Assembly: GCF_042678385.1 (NCBI RefSeq)
Contig: NZ_JBHUDY010000003.1
Span: 97,359-161,358, forward strand
Length of the DNA: 64,000 bases
From: Sphingomonas_B tabacisoli
Lineage (GTDB): Bacteria > Pseudomonadota > Alphaproteobacteria > Sphingomonadales > Sphingomonadaceae
Direction: 5' to 3'
Part shown: positions 18,808 through 26,619 of the stretch, piece by piece
How positions within the stretch are numbered: the stretch's first letter is position 1
Layout: every line of letters begins with the position of its first letter
Program-made: the position numbers and the translations under genes
The notes under the pieces: generated by a model
Told to the model about the DNA's origin: nothing
Seen by the model: the letters and a program-made list of their open reading frames with translations, nothing else
The model's database searches: none

Positions 18808-20226
18808 ATGGCCGACTCGATTGCAGTAACGCTGGGCGCTGGCTCCGGCATCGACACCAAATCCTTGGTCTCCTCGCTCGTCAACGCGCAGTTCGGGCCC
18901 AAGACGCAGGCGCTGACGGCGAAGAAGGACAATCTCACCGCCCAGATTTCCGCGTTGTCGCAGCTGCGCTCCAGCCTGACCGGCTTTTCGAGCGCGCTGA
19001 CCAGCCTGGTTTCGGGCGGCACCACCTCGACGCAGCCGACGACGTCGGACAGCTCCGTGCTGGGCGTCAGCCTGCTTCCGGGCGCCAGCATTTCCGGCCT
19101 GTCCGCGAATGTGGAGGTCAAGTCGCTCGCCCAGGCGCAAGTGGTCACCACCGGCACTCCGGTCGACAAGACGGCAGCGGTGGGCAAGGGCACGCTGACG
19201 ATCAAGCTCGGCACCGCGACCTACGACGCGAACAATGTCATGACCGGCTTCACGGCCAAGGCCAGCGCACCGGCGGGCATTCAGGTGACGATCGGGGACG
19301 GCCAGAACAGCCTCGCCGGCATTGCCGCCGCGATCAACGCGGCGAAAGCGGGAGTCACTGCGACCGTCATCACCGATTCGACCGGCTCGCGTCTCTCGAT
19401 CAAGGGCGCGACCGGCGCCGACCAAGCCTTCACGATCGACGTGGCGGAAGACCCCACCGCGCCCGGCTTATCCTCGCTTGCCTATAATGTCGGCGCGCAG
19501 ACGCTGGGGCTGACGCGCAAGGCCAATGACGCGCTGGTCGCGCTCGACGGCGTCGACGTGAAACGGCCGAACAACAGCATCAGCGACCTGATCCCCGGCG
19601 TGAAACTCGATCTCGCCAAGGAAGCGCCGGGCCAGACGATCGCGATCAACACGACGCCGCCCACCGCGGCGCTCAGCCAGGCCGTGACCGACATCGTCGA
19701 CACCTACAATCAGCTTATCGCCGTGGCGCAGACCGACACCGATGCAAAGTCCGGCGTGCTGCGCGCGGATAGCGGCGTGAAGGACATGATGCGGATGCTC
19801 CGCGAGCTGACGGGCGCCGACCTCAACCCGGGCGCCGGCACGACGGAGCCGCACACGCTCGCCGAGTTGGGCGTGAAAACCAATCGCGACGGCACGCTGA
19901 CGCTCGATACCACTACGTTGCAGAATGCGCTCTCCAAGTCCGGCGCCGCGGTCGAGAAGATGATCAATGTCGGCCTCGGCACTGCGCTCCGCCAGATTTC
20001 GCTGAACCTGACCGGGCCGGGCGGATCGCTGACCTCCAGCCAGTCGGGTTATAGCCGGCTGCAGAAATCGATTGCCGACGACGAGGCGAAGATTACGGCC
20101 GACAGCCAGGCGATGACCGATCGGCTGACGCTGCAATATGCGAACATGGACGCGCGCGTCTCAGCCTACAAAGCGACGCAGAGCTTCCTCGAGCAGCAGA
20201 TCGCCGCCTGGACGAAGAGCGGATGA
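18808..20226 (+). CDS. fliD: Flagellar filament cap protein FliD
   Basis: 472 residues from the ATG at 18808 (GAGGAGAC just ahead; the GTG at 18805 is less well placed). The N-terminus GAGSGIDTKSLVSSLVNAQF and the C-terminal coiled coil (LTLQYANMDARVSAYKATQSFLEQQIAAWTK in parts) are typical of FliD; the middle domain has repeated GQTIAINTTPP-like strands. FliD caps the growing filament and helps flagellin fold. Driven by the sigma28 promoter and coupled by ATGA overlap to fliS. Confidence 0.95.
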   Translation: MADSIAVTLGAGSGIDTKSLVSSLVNAQFGPKTQALTAKKDNLTAQISALSQLRSSLTGFSSALTSLVSGGTTSTQPTTSDSSVLGVSLLPGASISGLSANVEVKSLAQAQVVTTGTPVDKTAAVGKGTLTIKLGTATYDANNVMTGFTAKASAPAGIQVTIGDGQNSLAGIAAAINAAKAGVTATVITDSTGSRLSIKGATGADQAFTIDVAEDPTAPGLSSLAYNVGAQTLGLTRKANDALVALDGVDVKRPNNSISDLIPGVKLDLAKEAPGQTIAINTTPPTAALSQAVTDIVDTYNQLIAVAQTDTDAKSGVLRADSGVKDMMRMLRELTGADLNPGAGTTEPHTLAELGVKTNRDGTLTLDTTTLQNALSKSGAAVEKMINVGLGTALRQISLNLTGPGGSLTSSQSGYSRLQKSIADDEAKITADSQAMTDRLTLQYANMDARVSAYKATQSFLEQQIAAWTKSG

Positions 20227-20621
20227 GCTACGCTTCCCGCCTCAGCCGCGATCCGCGCGAGACCTATCGCTCGGTCGATGTCGCCAGCCGCACCGGCGGC
20301 GCGTCCCCGCACCAGCTCATCACGATCCTCTACGAGGATTTGCTGCGCGAGCTGCGGCTGGGCGCGCTGGCGCTCGATGCGGGCGATATGACCGTCAAGA
20401 ACGAGCGGCTGACCAAGGCGGTCGCCTTGCTGTTCGCACTTGAGGCCGGACTCGATTTCGAAAAGGGCGCCGCCGTCGCCGAGACGCTGTCGCGTTTCTA
20501 CCGCGGCTGCCGCGACGCGGTGATGCGCGCCAGCATCGAAGGCAACGCAGCGCTGGTTCGCGACGTCGTCGCCAATGTCGGCGAGATCGCCGAAAGCTGG
20601 AAATCAATCGGCCGCGGCTGA
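20223..20621 (+). CDS. fliS: Flagellin export chaperone FliS
   Basis: 132 residues. FliS binds flagellin in the cytoplasm and prevents premature polymerisation. The pattern YRSVDVASRTGGASPHQLITILYEDLLRELRLG (in segments) followed by two further amphipathic helices (LTKAVALLFALEAGLDFEKG, LSRFYRGCRDAVMRASIEGN) matches FliS. It ends the flagellar block. Confidence 0.92.
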   Translation: MSYASRLSRDPRETYRSVDVASRTGGASPHQLITILYEDLLRELRLGALALDAGDMTVKNERLTKAVALLFALEAGLDFEKGAAVAETLSRFYRGCRDAVMRASIEGNAALVRDVVANVGEIAESWKSIGRG

Positions 20622-20678
20622 CGGGCTGTCGGCGTCCGGCTCACTCAAGCCCCTCCCCTTAAGGACGGGGGCTAAGCT

Positions 20679-22355
20679 CTAGGCGGGACACTTCCCCTTG
20701 CCCGGTCCCCAGACCGCGCGGCCCGGGGTGGCGCCGGTGTGCTCGCCGTCCTTCAGCACCTGCACGCCGTTCACGAACACGTGCCGCATGCCCACCGCAT
20801 AGACCTGCGGATTCGCGAAGGTCGCGCGGTCGGCGATCGTGGCGGGGTCGAAAATGGCGAGGTCGGCGCGATAGCCAACCTTCAGCGCGCCGCGGTCCTT
20901 CAGGCCAAGATTGGTCGCGGGCAAACTGCTCAGCCGCCGCACCGCGTCGGCCAGGCTCGCCGTCTTTTCCTCGCGCACGTACTTGCCGAGCAGCCGCGCG
21001 AAATTGCCATAGGCGCGCGGGTGGGTGCTCGATTTCAGGAACACGCCTTCGGGCGCCTGGCTGCTGGCGTCGGAGCCGAAGCTCATCCAGGGCAAAGCCG
21101 TCGCGCGCGCGACATTGGCTTCGTCCATGCCGAAATAGGCGACCTGGATGCGCGTGCCGTCCTCGACGATCAGCTCGGCCGCGGTTTCTTCGGGCGACTT
21201 GCCCCGTGCCCGCGCGACTTCGCCCAGGGTCTTGCCGGTCAGCGGCTTCAGCGCCTCGGTCTTGAACGCAAGCAGCAGCACCTTGTCCGGCTCGTCGACG
21301 ACCAGCGCAGCGTTTTCGGTCGCCTTGGGCCCGTGCATTTCGGCAAGCGCCTTGGCGCGCGTCGCCGGGTCCTTCAGCCGCGCCACCCAAGCTTCGATGC
21401 CGCCATCCTGGATCCACAGCGGAAAGGCCGCGTCCAGCCCGGTCGAGCTTGCCGCATAGGTGTACATGTCCGCGGTGATGCGCAGCCCGCGCTTGCGCGC
21501 TGCCTCCACCCGCGCGATCGCCGCGTCGATCTTGCCCCAATTGGCCCGGCCGGATTGCTTGAAGTGGTAGATTTCGGCCGGCGCGCCGGACTTTTCCGAA
21601 ATCTCGATCAGCTCGTCGATCGCTTCCAGCAGGCGCGGCCCTTCGTCGCGCATATGGCTGATGTACATGCCGCCGCACTTCGCCGCTTCGGCAGTGATCG
21701 CGATTAGCTCGGGCGTCTCGGCGAAGCTGGCGGGCGCGTAGATCAGCGACGATCCGACGCCCATCGCGCCTTCGTTCATTGCTTGCCGCACCAGCGCGCG
21801 CATCCGCTGGAGCTGCTCGGGACTCGGATCGACATCCCCTTCGCCGAGTTCATGGACCCGAACCGTCGTCGCGCCGACAAAGCTTGCGACATTGGTCGAA
21901 ATGCCGCGCTTCTGCAGCCAGCTCAAATATTCTCCGAGCGTGGTCCATTGGATCGGATATTTGATGTCGCCCTGCCGCTTGACGGCGAGTTCCTTCATCG
22001 CCGGGCTGAGCGGCCCCATCGACTTGCCTTCGCCCATCACTTCCAGCGTCACGCCCTGGCGGATATCGCCCTGGCTCCGCCCGTCGGCGATCAGCGATTC
22101 GTTCGACCAGCTCAGCATGTTGATGAAGCCCGGCGCGACGGCGAGGCCCTTGGCGTCGACCTCGCGCGCGCCGCGCTCCGACACCTTGCCGACGGCGACG
22201 ATCTCGTCGCCCCGGATCGCCACGTCGCCGGCGAAGGGCGTCCCGCCCGACCCGTCATAGATCGTGCCGCCGCGGATCACGACGTCATAGGCGGGCTTGG
22301 GCGCCGCGCTGGCGAGGAGAACGGCGGCGGCAAAGCCTGCGAGAAAGCGCCTCAT
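20679..22355 (-). CDS. N-acyl-D-amino-acid deacylase family amidohydrolase (noncanonical metal site)
   Basis: 558 residues from MRRFLAGF at 22355; the frame runs upstream only into a palindromic repeat. A signal peptide occupies about 1-18. The body is a D-aminoacylase-type TIM-barrel amidohydrolase: VVIRGGTIYDGSG at the start, YISHMRDEG (His about 234), EIYHFKQSG (His about 264) and GSDASSQAPEG. The usual first metal motif GFIDxHxH is replaced by GFINMLSW at about 76-83, and the family's metal-bridging Cys region reads EVMGEG. Divergent from a D-amino-acid oxidase-like gene, which supports a role in D-amino acid salvage; substrate unknown. Confidence 0.85.
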   Translation of the reverse strand: MRRFLAGFAAAVLLASAAPKPAYDVVIRGGTIYDGSGGTPFAGDVAIRGDEIVAVGKVSERGAREVDAKGLAVAPGFINMLSWSNESLIADGRSQGDIRQGVTLEVMGEGKSMGPLSPAMKELAVKRQGDIKYPIQWTTLGEYLSWLQKRGISTNVASFVGATTVRVHELGEGDVDPSPEQLQRMRALVRQAMNEGAMGVGSSLIYAPASFAETPELIAITAEAAKCGGMYISHMRDEGPRLLEAIDELIEISEKSGAPAEIYHFKQSGRANWGKIDAAIARVEAARKRGLRITADMYTYAASSTGLDAAFPLWIQDGGIEAWVARLKDPATRAKALAEMHGPKATENAALVVDEPDKVLLLAFKTEALKPLTGKTLGEVARARGKSPEETAAELIVEDGTRIQVAYFGMDEANVARATALPWMSFGSDASSQAPEGVFLKSSTHPRAYGNFARLLGKYVREEKTASLADAVRRLSSLPATNLGLKDRGALKVGYRADLAIFDPATIADRATFANPQVYAVGMRHVFVNGVQVLKDGEHTGATPGRAVWGPGKGKCPA

Positions 22356-22369
22356 TCGATCCCCTTTTT

Positions 22370-22455
22370 CGTCATTCCCGCGAAAGCGGGAATCCATCTT
22401 GTTCTTTGTTGCCGATCACAGAAGAAGCTGGACCCCGGGTCAAGCCCGGGGTGAC
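22370..22455. repeat. Two palindromic repeats in the divergent promoter region
   Basis: ATTCCCGC-GAAA-GCGGGAAT at 22374-22393 and ACCCCGGG / CCCGGGGT at 22432-22452 are two different REP-type hairpins. Both touch the divergent start regions of the deacylase and oxidase genes. Confidence 0.8.
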
Positions 22456-22462
22456 GAAGAGA

Positions 22463-23581
22463 ATGAACACAGCCGACTTCCTGGTCATCGGCGGCGGCAT
22501 TGCCGGCCTGTCCGCCGGCGCACGGCTGGCGAAGCATGGCAAGGTCGTGCTGCTCGAGGCCGAGGATGCGGTCGGCTATCACAGCTCTGGCCGCAGCGTG
22601 ACCTTCTCGCATTTCGGCATCGGCGGCGCGACGGTGCGCGCGCTGACCGCCTATAGCCGCGCTTTCTTCCAGAACCCGCCGGACGGTTTCGACGAGCTCG
22701 CGCATGTCCGCCCCGCGCTGTTCATCGCCAACGAAGCTATGGTGCCGGCGCTGGACGAGCTCGAACGCATCACCCGCAGCCTGACCGACGCCGTCGATAG
22801 GTTCGATGAGGCGGAGGCCGTCCGCTATTGCCCGGCGCTTCGCTGGGCGCCCGATGCGGTGGTCGCCGCCTTCGTCCACCGCGAAGGGCTGAAGCTCGAC
22901 CCCAATGCGCTGCTGCAAGGCTATGCCCGCGCCATCCGCGCCGCGGGCGGGGAGATCGTCACCGGCGCGCGCGTCGCCGAGATAACGCCGCGCTGGCGCA
23001 TCCGCACCGAGGCGGGCGAGACCTATGAAGCGCCGATCCTCGTCAACGCCGCCGGCGCCTGGGCCGATCACGTCGCGGGACTGGCTGGTGTGAAACCGCT
23101 CGGCCTGACGCCGCTCCGCCGCACGATCATCGCCTTCGATCCGCCCTCCGGCATGGACGTGCGCGACTGGCCGTTCGTGAAGACGGCAGCCGATTATATG
23201 TACATGCTGCCCGATTCCGGCCGACTGCTCGCTTCGCCGGTCGACGAGAATTCGGACGATCCCTGCGATGCCCAGCCCGACGAGCTCAACATGGCGATCG
23301 CCGCGCACCGCGTCACCGAGTTCACCACGCTGGAGGTCAAGCGCATCACCCACAAATGGGCGGGCCTGCGCACTTTCGCCGCCGACCGCGTGCCCGTCGC
23401 CGGCTTCGCGCCCGACGCCGAGGGTTTCTTCTGGCTCGCCGGCCAAGGCGGCTACGGCTTGCAGACCGCTCCCGCGATGGCGGAGATCGCCGAAGCGCTC
23501 GCGATCGGCGCCGCCTGGCCGGACGACATCGCGGCGGCAGGCGTGTCGCCGGAGCAGATCAGGCCCGAGCGGCTGCTCTAA
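22463..23581 (+). CDS. FAD-dependent D-amino-acid/glycine oxidase-type oxidoreductase (DAO family)
   Basis: 372 residues from the ATG at 22463; the frame is open further upstream only through the repeat. The N-terminal dinucleotide-binding motif GGGIAGLSAGARLAKHGKVVLLEAE is clear, as are VNAAGAWADHVAGLAG and the C-terminal AGQGGYGLQTAPAMAEIAEAL of the DAO fold. It would oxidise an amine of an amino acid with FAD. Its divergent partner is a deacylase that would release free D-amino acids, so a joint pathway is a reasonable inference. The exact substrate cannot be read from sequence. Confidence 0.88.
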   Translation: MNTADFLVIGGGIAGLSAGARLAKHGKVVLLEAEDAVGYHSSGRSVTFSHFGIGGATVRALTAYSRAFFQNPPDGFDELAHVRPALFIANEAMVPALDELERITRSLTDAVDRFDEAEAVRYCPALRWAPDAVVAAFVHREGLKLDPNALLQGYARAIRAAGGEIVTGARVAEITPRWRIRTEAGETYEAPILVNAAGAWADHVAGLAGVKPLGLTPLRRTIIAFDPPSGMDVRDWPFVKTAADYMYMLPDSGRLLASPVDENSDDPCDAQPDELNMAIAAHRVTEFTTLEVKRITHKWAGLRTFAADRVPVAGFAPDAEGFFWLAGQGGYGLQTAPAMAEIAEALAIGAAWPDDIAAAGVSPEQIRPERLL

Positions 23582-23649
23582 CGCCCGGCCTTTGAAGCGT
23601 CGCATTGCTGGGTTATGCTTCGACTCCAGACGATCAGGGGGAGATCGCA

Positions 23650-24444
23650 ATGGCCACGCTCATCGACAGGCCTCTGGTGACACGCGCGGGGGACGAGCGC
23701 TTCTTTCTGGGCGCGGCGATCGGAATGACTTTGGTCATTTTCGCCGGCTTTTCGCTTCAACTGGCAGCGGGCCGTTCGACTTTCTATTCGCCGCCGCTCG
23801 TCCATGCCCATGCCATCGTCTTCATGGGCTGGGTGACGATCTATCTGGCGCAGAACATCCTTGTCGCGACGGACCGAATGGCGATCCACCGCCGCCTCGG
23901 CTGGGTCGCGGCCGGATGGATCGTGCCAATGATCGTGCTGGGGTTTTGCGTCACCATCGCGATGGTGCGGCGGGGGCAAGTACCGTTCTTCTTCCAGCCG
24001 CTCCATTTTCTCCTTTTCGACCCGCTGACTTTGCTGACCTTCGCCGGCCTGACGGCGGCTGCGATCGTAATGCGCGACAGGACCGAATGGCATCGGCGCC
24101 TGCATCTGTGCGGCATGGCGATGCTGCTGGCGCCCGGCTTCGGCCGCCTGCTGCCGATGCCGCTGCTTCAGCCCTGGGCGTGGGAAGCGAGCTTTGCCGC
24201 GAGCATGATGTTTCCCCTCGCCGGGCTCGTGCGGGACCTGCGGCGCGACGGCCATGTTCACCCGGCATGGCGCGCGGGCATCATGACGATGATCGGCGCT
24301 TTCGTCCTGATCGAGGCGCTAACCTACAGCGGCACAGGCCAGGCGCTCTACCGTGTGGTCACGGCGCAATCGCCCGGCGCCGCCGTGCCGCCGCTGCAAT
24401 TCGCGGCGCCGCCGGCCAGCGGGCTGGTGACGGGCCGCAGTTGA
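23650..24444 (+). CDS. Multi-pass membrane protein of unknown function
   Basis: 264 residues from the ATG at 23650, with GGGGGAG ahead. About seven membrane helices are visible. Histidines recur at helix ends: VHAHAIVFMGW, MAIHRRLGW, QPLHFLLF and EWHRRLHLCGMA. That spacing is reminiscent of DUF2306 or cytochrome b561-like proteins, but I cannot identify heme ligands with certainty. The tail is Pro/Ala rich. It stands alone between the oxidase and the AHSA1 gene. Confidence 0.75.
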   Translation: MATLIDRPLVTRAGDERFFLGAAIGMTLVIFAGFSLQLAAGRSTFYSPPLVHAHAIVFMGWVTIYLAQNILVATDRMAIHRRLGWVAAGWIVPMIVLGFCVTIAMVRRGQVPFFFQPLHFLLFDPLTLLTFAGLTAAAIVMRDRTEWHRRLHLCGMAMLLAPGFGRLLPMPLLQPWAWEASFAASMMFPLAGLVRDLRRDGHVHPAWRAGIMTMIGAFVLIEALTYSGTGQALYRVVTAQSPGAAVPPLQFAAPPASGLVTGRS

Positions 24445-24471
24445 GAAGGAGCGATCCGCGGTAGCGGACCG

Positions 24472-24924
24472 TCAGCGGTACATGCCCTCGCGCAAGTTGA
24501 TCCCGCGTTCCACCCACGCCTTCAGCGCGCACAGCATCTGCGACCAGCCCATGCAATTGCCGAAGGCGGATTTCAGCCCTGCCTCGGTCTCGCGCCAGCC
24601 GCCTTCCTCGATCGCGACGAGCGTGCGGCCGTCCTCGGTCGGCTCGAACGTCATGGTGACGCGCGTGTTGTATTCGCCGTCGGATTTGTCGTTCGCTTTC
24701 CACTCCAGCACGATCCGCTGGTTCGGCACCACTTCGATCACCTTGACCGGAAAGGCGCCGGGAAAATCGTCAAAATCCCAGGTGACCGTCGCGCCGGTCT
24801 CCAGCCGCCCTTTGGCGCCGCCGGTGGTGAAATAATGCGAAAGCTGGTCCGGATCGGCGACCGCCTCGAACACCTCCGCGACCGGCTTCGAAATATGGGC
24901 GAACACGCGAAATTGCAGGTCCAT
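24472..24924 (-). CDS. SRPBCC / AHSA1-domain protein
   Basis: 150 residues, a single START-like ligand-binding fold: FRVFAHISKPVAEVFEAVADPDQLSHYFT at the start, then WDFDDFPGAFPVKVIEVVPNQRIVLEW and the C-terminal helix SAFGNCMGWSQMLCALKAWVERGI, given here in adjacent segments. Divergent from an ArsR-type regulator with only 49 bases between starts; such pairs are common and the regulator usually controls the AHSA1 gene. GGAGG precedes the ATG on the minus strand. Ligand unknown. Confidence 0.9.
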   Translation of the reverse strand: MDLQFRVFAHISKPVAEVFEAVADPDQLSHYFTTGGAKGRLETGATVTWDFDDFPGAFPVKVIEVVPNQRIVLEWKANDKSDGEYNTRVTMTFEPTEDGRTLVAIEEGGWRETEAGLKSAFGNCMGWSQMLCALKAWVERGINLREGMYR

Positions 24925-24955
24925 GACTCGCCTCCATCTTGTGCGCCGCGCTCTT

Positions 24956-24975
24956 ATGTTATATTCTTATAACAT
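24956..24975. promoter_or_regulatory. Perfect palindromic operator between AHSA1 and ArsR genes
   Basis: ATGTTATA-TTCT-TATAACAT: 8-bp perfect arms with a 4-base spacer, AT-rich in an otherwise GC-rich region. It contains a TATATT -10-like hexamer (24960-24965) for the regulator, a TATAAG-like one on the other strand, and overlaps the regulator's ATG at 24974. Probable ArsR binding site covering both promoters. Confidence 0.75.
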
Positions 24976-25300
24976 GTCAAGAAGCGAGCCGTTCGACCGC
25001 GTGTTCAAGGCGCTGGCCTCCCAGGTCCGGCGCCAAATTCTCGACGACCTGCGCGACCAGCCGCTCACCACCGGCACCCTTTGCGCGCATTTCCCGGAGC
25101 TCGACCGCTGCACCGTCATGCAGCACCTGAAGGTTCTGGAAGAAGCCGAACTGGTCATACCCGTGAAGCGAGGCCGCGAGCGCTGGAACCACCTGAACGC
25201 CGTGCCCATCCAGCAAATCCACGAACGCTGGATCGGCCCCCATGCGGAGCGCGCCGCGGCGATGCTGACCCGGCTGAAAGAGGACGTGGAACGCGCCTAA
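24974..25300 (+). CDS. ArsR-family winged-helix transcriptional regulator
   Basis: 108 residues from the ATG at 24974. The sequence FDRVFKALASQVRRQILDDLRDQPLTTGTLCAHF then CTVMQHLKVLEEAELVIPVKRGRERWNHLN (in segments) is a standard ArsR/SmtB winged helix without the Cys metal-binding motif of the arsenic sensors. In-frame starts at 24923 and 24956 exist, but neither has a convincing ribosome site; the -10-like sequence suggests a leaderless message starting at 24974. It likely represses itself and the divergent AHSA1 gene through the palindrome. Confidence 0.88.
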   Translation: MSRSEPFDRVFKALASQVRRQILDDLRDQPLTTGTLCAHFPELDRCTVMQHLKVLEEAELVIPVKRGRERWNHLNAVPIQQIHERWIGPHAERAAAMLTRLKEDVERA

Positions 25301-25306
25301 TGGAGC

Positions 25307-25435
25307 CCTCCCCCTCGTGGGGAGGGTTGGGTGGGGGCGCGGGATCGGCGATAGCCGAGCGCGCCAACAAAGACTCTTTCGGCTCGCAGACGCGAGCCGG
25401 CCCCCTCCCTTACCCTCCCCACATGGGGGGAGGGG
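25307..25435. repeat. GC-rich palindromic repeat pair (intergenic)
   Basis: Two hairpins, CCCTCCCC..GGGGAGGG near 25307-25326 and CCCTCCCC..GGGGGGAGGGG near 25413-25435, flank a spacer with GGGTGGGGGC and CCCCCTCCC complementarity. A BIME-like arrangement filling the whole gap between the ArsR gene and the convergent esterase gene. Confidence 0.75.
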
Positions 25436-25441
25436 TGATGA

Positions 25442-26302
25442 CTATCTCGTCACCCGGCCCGCAAACGCCGCCACATCGTCCAGCACCGGCGCCTTGCCGC
25501 GGAATGGCTTCGCGATCGCGGTCAGCACGCCGATATGGCCGATGCCGGGATACAGCTTCACTTCTTCGGAGACGCCCGCCTTGCGCAACGCCGCCGCCAG
25601 CGCCTGGCTGTTGCGCGGCTTCACTGTCGTGTCGTCCGCGCCGGCCAGCAGAAGCGCCGGCGGCGCACCGGCATCGGCCCATGTGACGGGCTGGGTCTCG
25701 GCGGGCTTCGGCCAGCCTCCGAACGCCGCCTGGCTCGCCGGCACGGTGAACGGCGCGAAATCATAGGGCCCGGCAAGCCCCGCCAGTCCGCGCACAGCCT
25801 TCCGGTCGTCCCCAAGCCAGCGTCCGTCCACCGCCAGCATCGCCGCGATGTACGCGCCCGCCGAATGGCCCGCGAGCACGATGCGCTCGCCGTCGCCGCC
25901 ATAGTCCTTGGCGTGCGCCCGCACCCAGCGCACCGCGGCCGCGCCGTCCTCGATAAAGCCGGGATAGGTCACTTCCGGGACCAGCCGGTAATCGGGGATC
26001 ACAGTCACGAACCCGCGCGCCGCCAGTGCTCGTCCGACGAACGCATAGCCGGTCCGCACGCCCGAATTCCACGACCCGCCGTAGAAGAACACGATCACCG
26101 GATGCGGCGCCGCGGCCTTCCCCGTCGGCGCATAGACGTCGAGCACGCGCCGCGGCCCTTCGCCATAGGGTACGCCCGACGCGACCAGCCGCGAGCCGGC
26201 GTCCTTCGGCATCACGCCGTTGAACAGGCCGAGCGGCGAGCAGGCGCCGAGCAGCAGCGCCAGCGCGCCGCCGCCGAGCCTCTGCACCGCCCTGACCTTC
26301 AC
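25442..26302 (-). CDS. Alpha/beta-hydrolase esterase lipoprotein
   Basis: 286 residues with a GTG start overlapping the upstream gene's stop (GTGA). A lipoprotein signal is present (ALALLLGAC, Cys 21). The fold is a BD-FAE-like carboxylesterase: oxyanion loop FFYGGSWNSG at about 73-81, nucleophile elbow GHSAGAY (Ser 147), acid in AGADDTT (about 223) and catalytic His in GIGHIG (256). It would hydrolyse an ester outside the cytoplasm. Last gene of a three-gene minus operon with a DUF885 peptidase. Confidence 0.87.
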   Translation of the reverse strand: MKVRAVQRLGGGALALLLGACSPLGLFNGVMPKDAGSRLVASGVPYGEGPRRVLDVYAPTGKAAAPHPVIVFFYGGSWNSGVRTGYAFVGRALAARGFVTVIPDYRLVPEVTYPGFIEDGAAAVRWVRAHAKDYGGDGERIVLAGHSAGAYIAAMLAVDGRWLGDDRKAVRGLAGLAGPYDFAPFTVPASQAAFGGWPKPAETQPVTWADAGAPPALLLAGADDTTVKPRNSQALAAALRKAGVSEEVKLYPGIGHIGVLTAIAKPFRGKAPVLDDVAAFAGRVTR

Positions 26303-26619
26303 CCGTGCGCCGTCCGGTACAGGTCGTCGGTCACGTCCATCAGCAGCAGCGGCTCGTGCGGCGCCTCGGCGATCGCATCGACGAAGGCGGCGCGGGTTTC
26401 CGGATCGTCATAGACCATCTTCGCGTCGAACGCCTTCCGCCACGTCGCTTCGTCCGGCCATTCCGCGACGCCGACGAAGCGCCCGTCCGCCTCCCGGTGC
26501 AGCCGCGACCCATAGCTTCCATATTTCTCGGTAATCAGCTCCGTTCCCCTGCGCCACGCCGCCCGGAATTGCTCTTCCTTCCCCGGATGCACCCGCCACC
26601 AGTAAACGGCGACGAACAT
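26299..26619 (-). CDS. Small dimeric alpha+beta barrel (ABM-like) protein
   Basis: 106 residues from the ATG at 26619, which overlaps the stop of the upstream DUF885 gene (TGATG); the longer open frame upstream is antisense noise in another gene. The pattern FVAVYWWRVHPGKEEQFRAAW, GSRLHREADGRFVGVAEW and a final LLLMDVTDDLY fits an antibiotic-biosynthesis-monooxygenase or EthD-type ferredoxin-like fold. Role unknown; the tight coupling to the hydrolase genes suggests a shared process. Confidence 0.78.
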   Translation of the reverse strand: MFVAVYWWRVHPGKEEQFRAAWRRGTELITEKYGSYGSRLHREADGRFVGVAEWPDEATWRKAFDAKMVYDDPETRAAFVDAIAEAPHEPLLLMDVTDDLYRTAHG

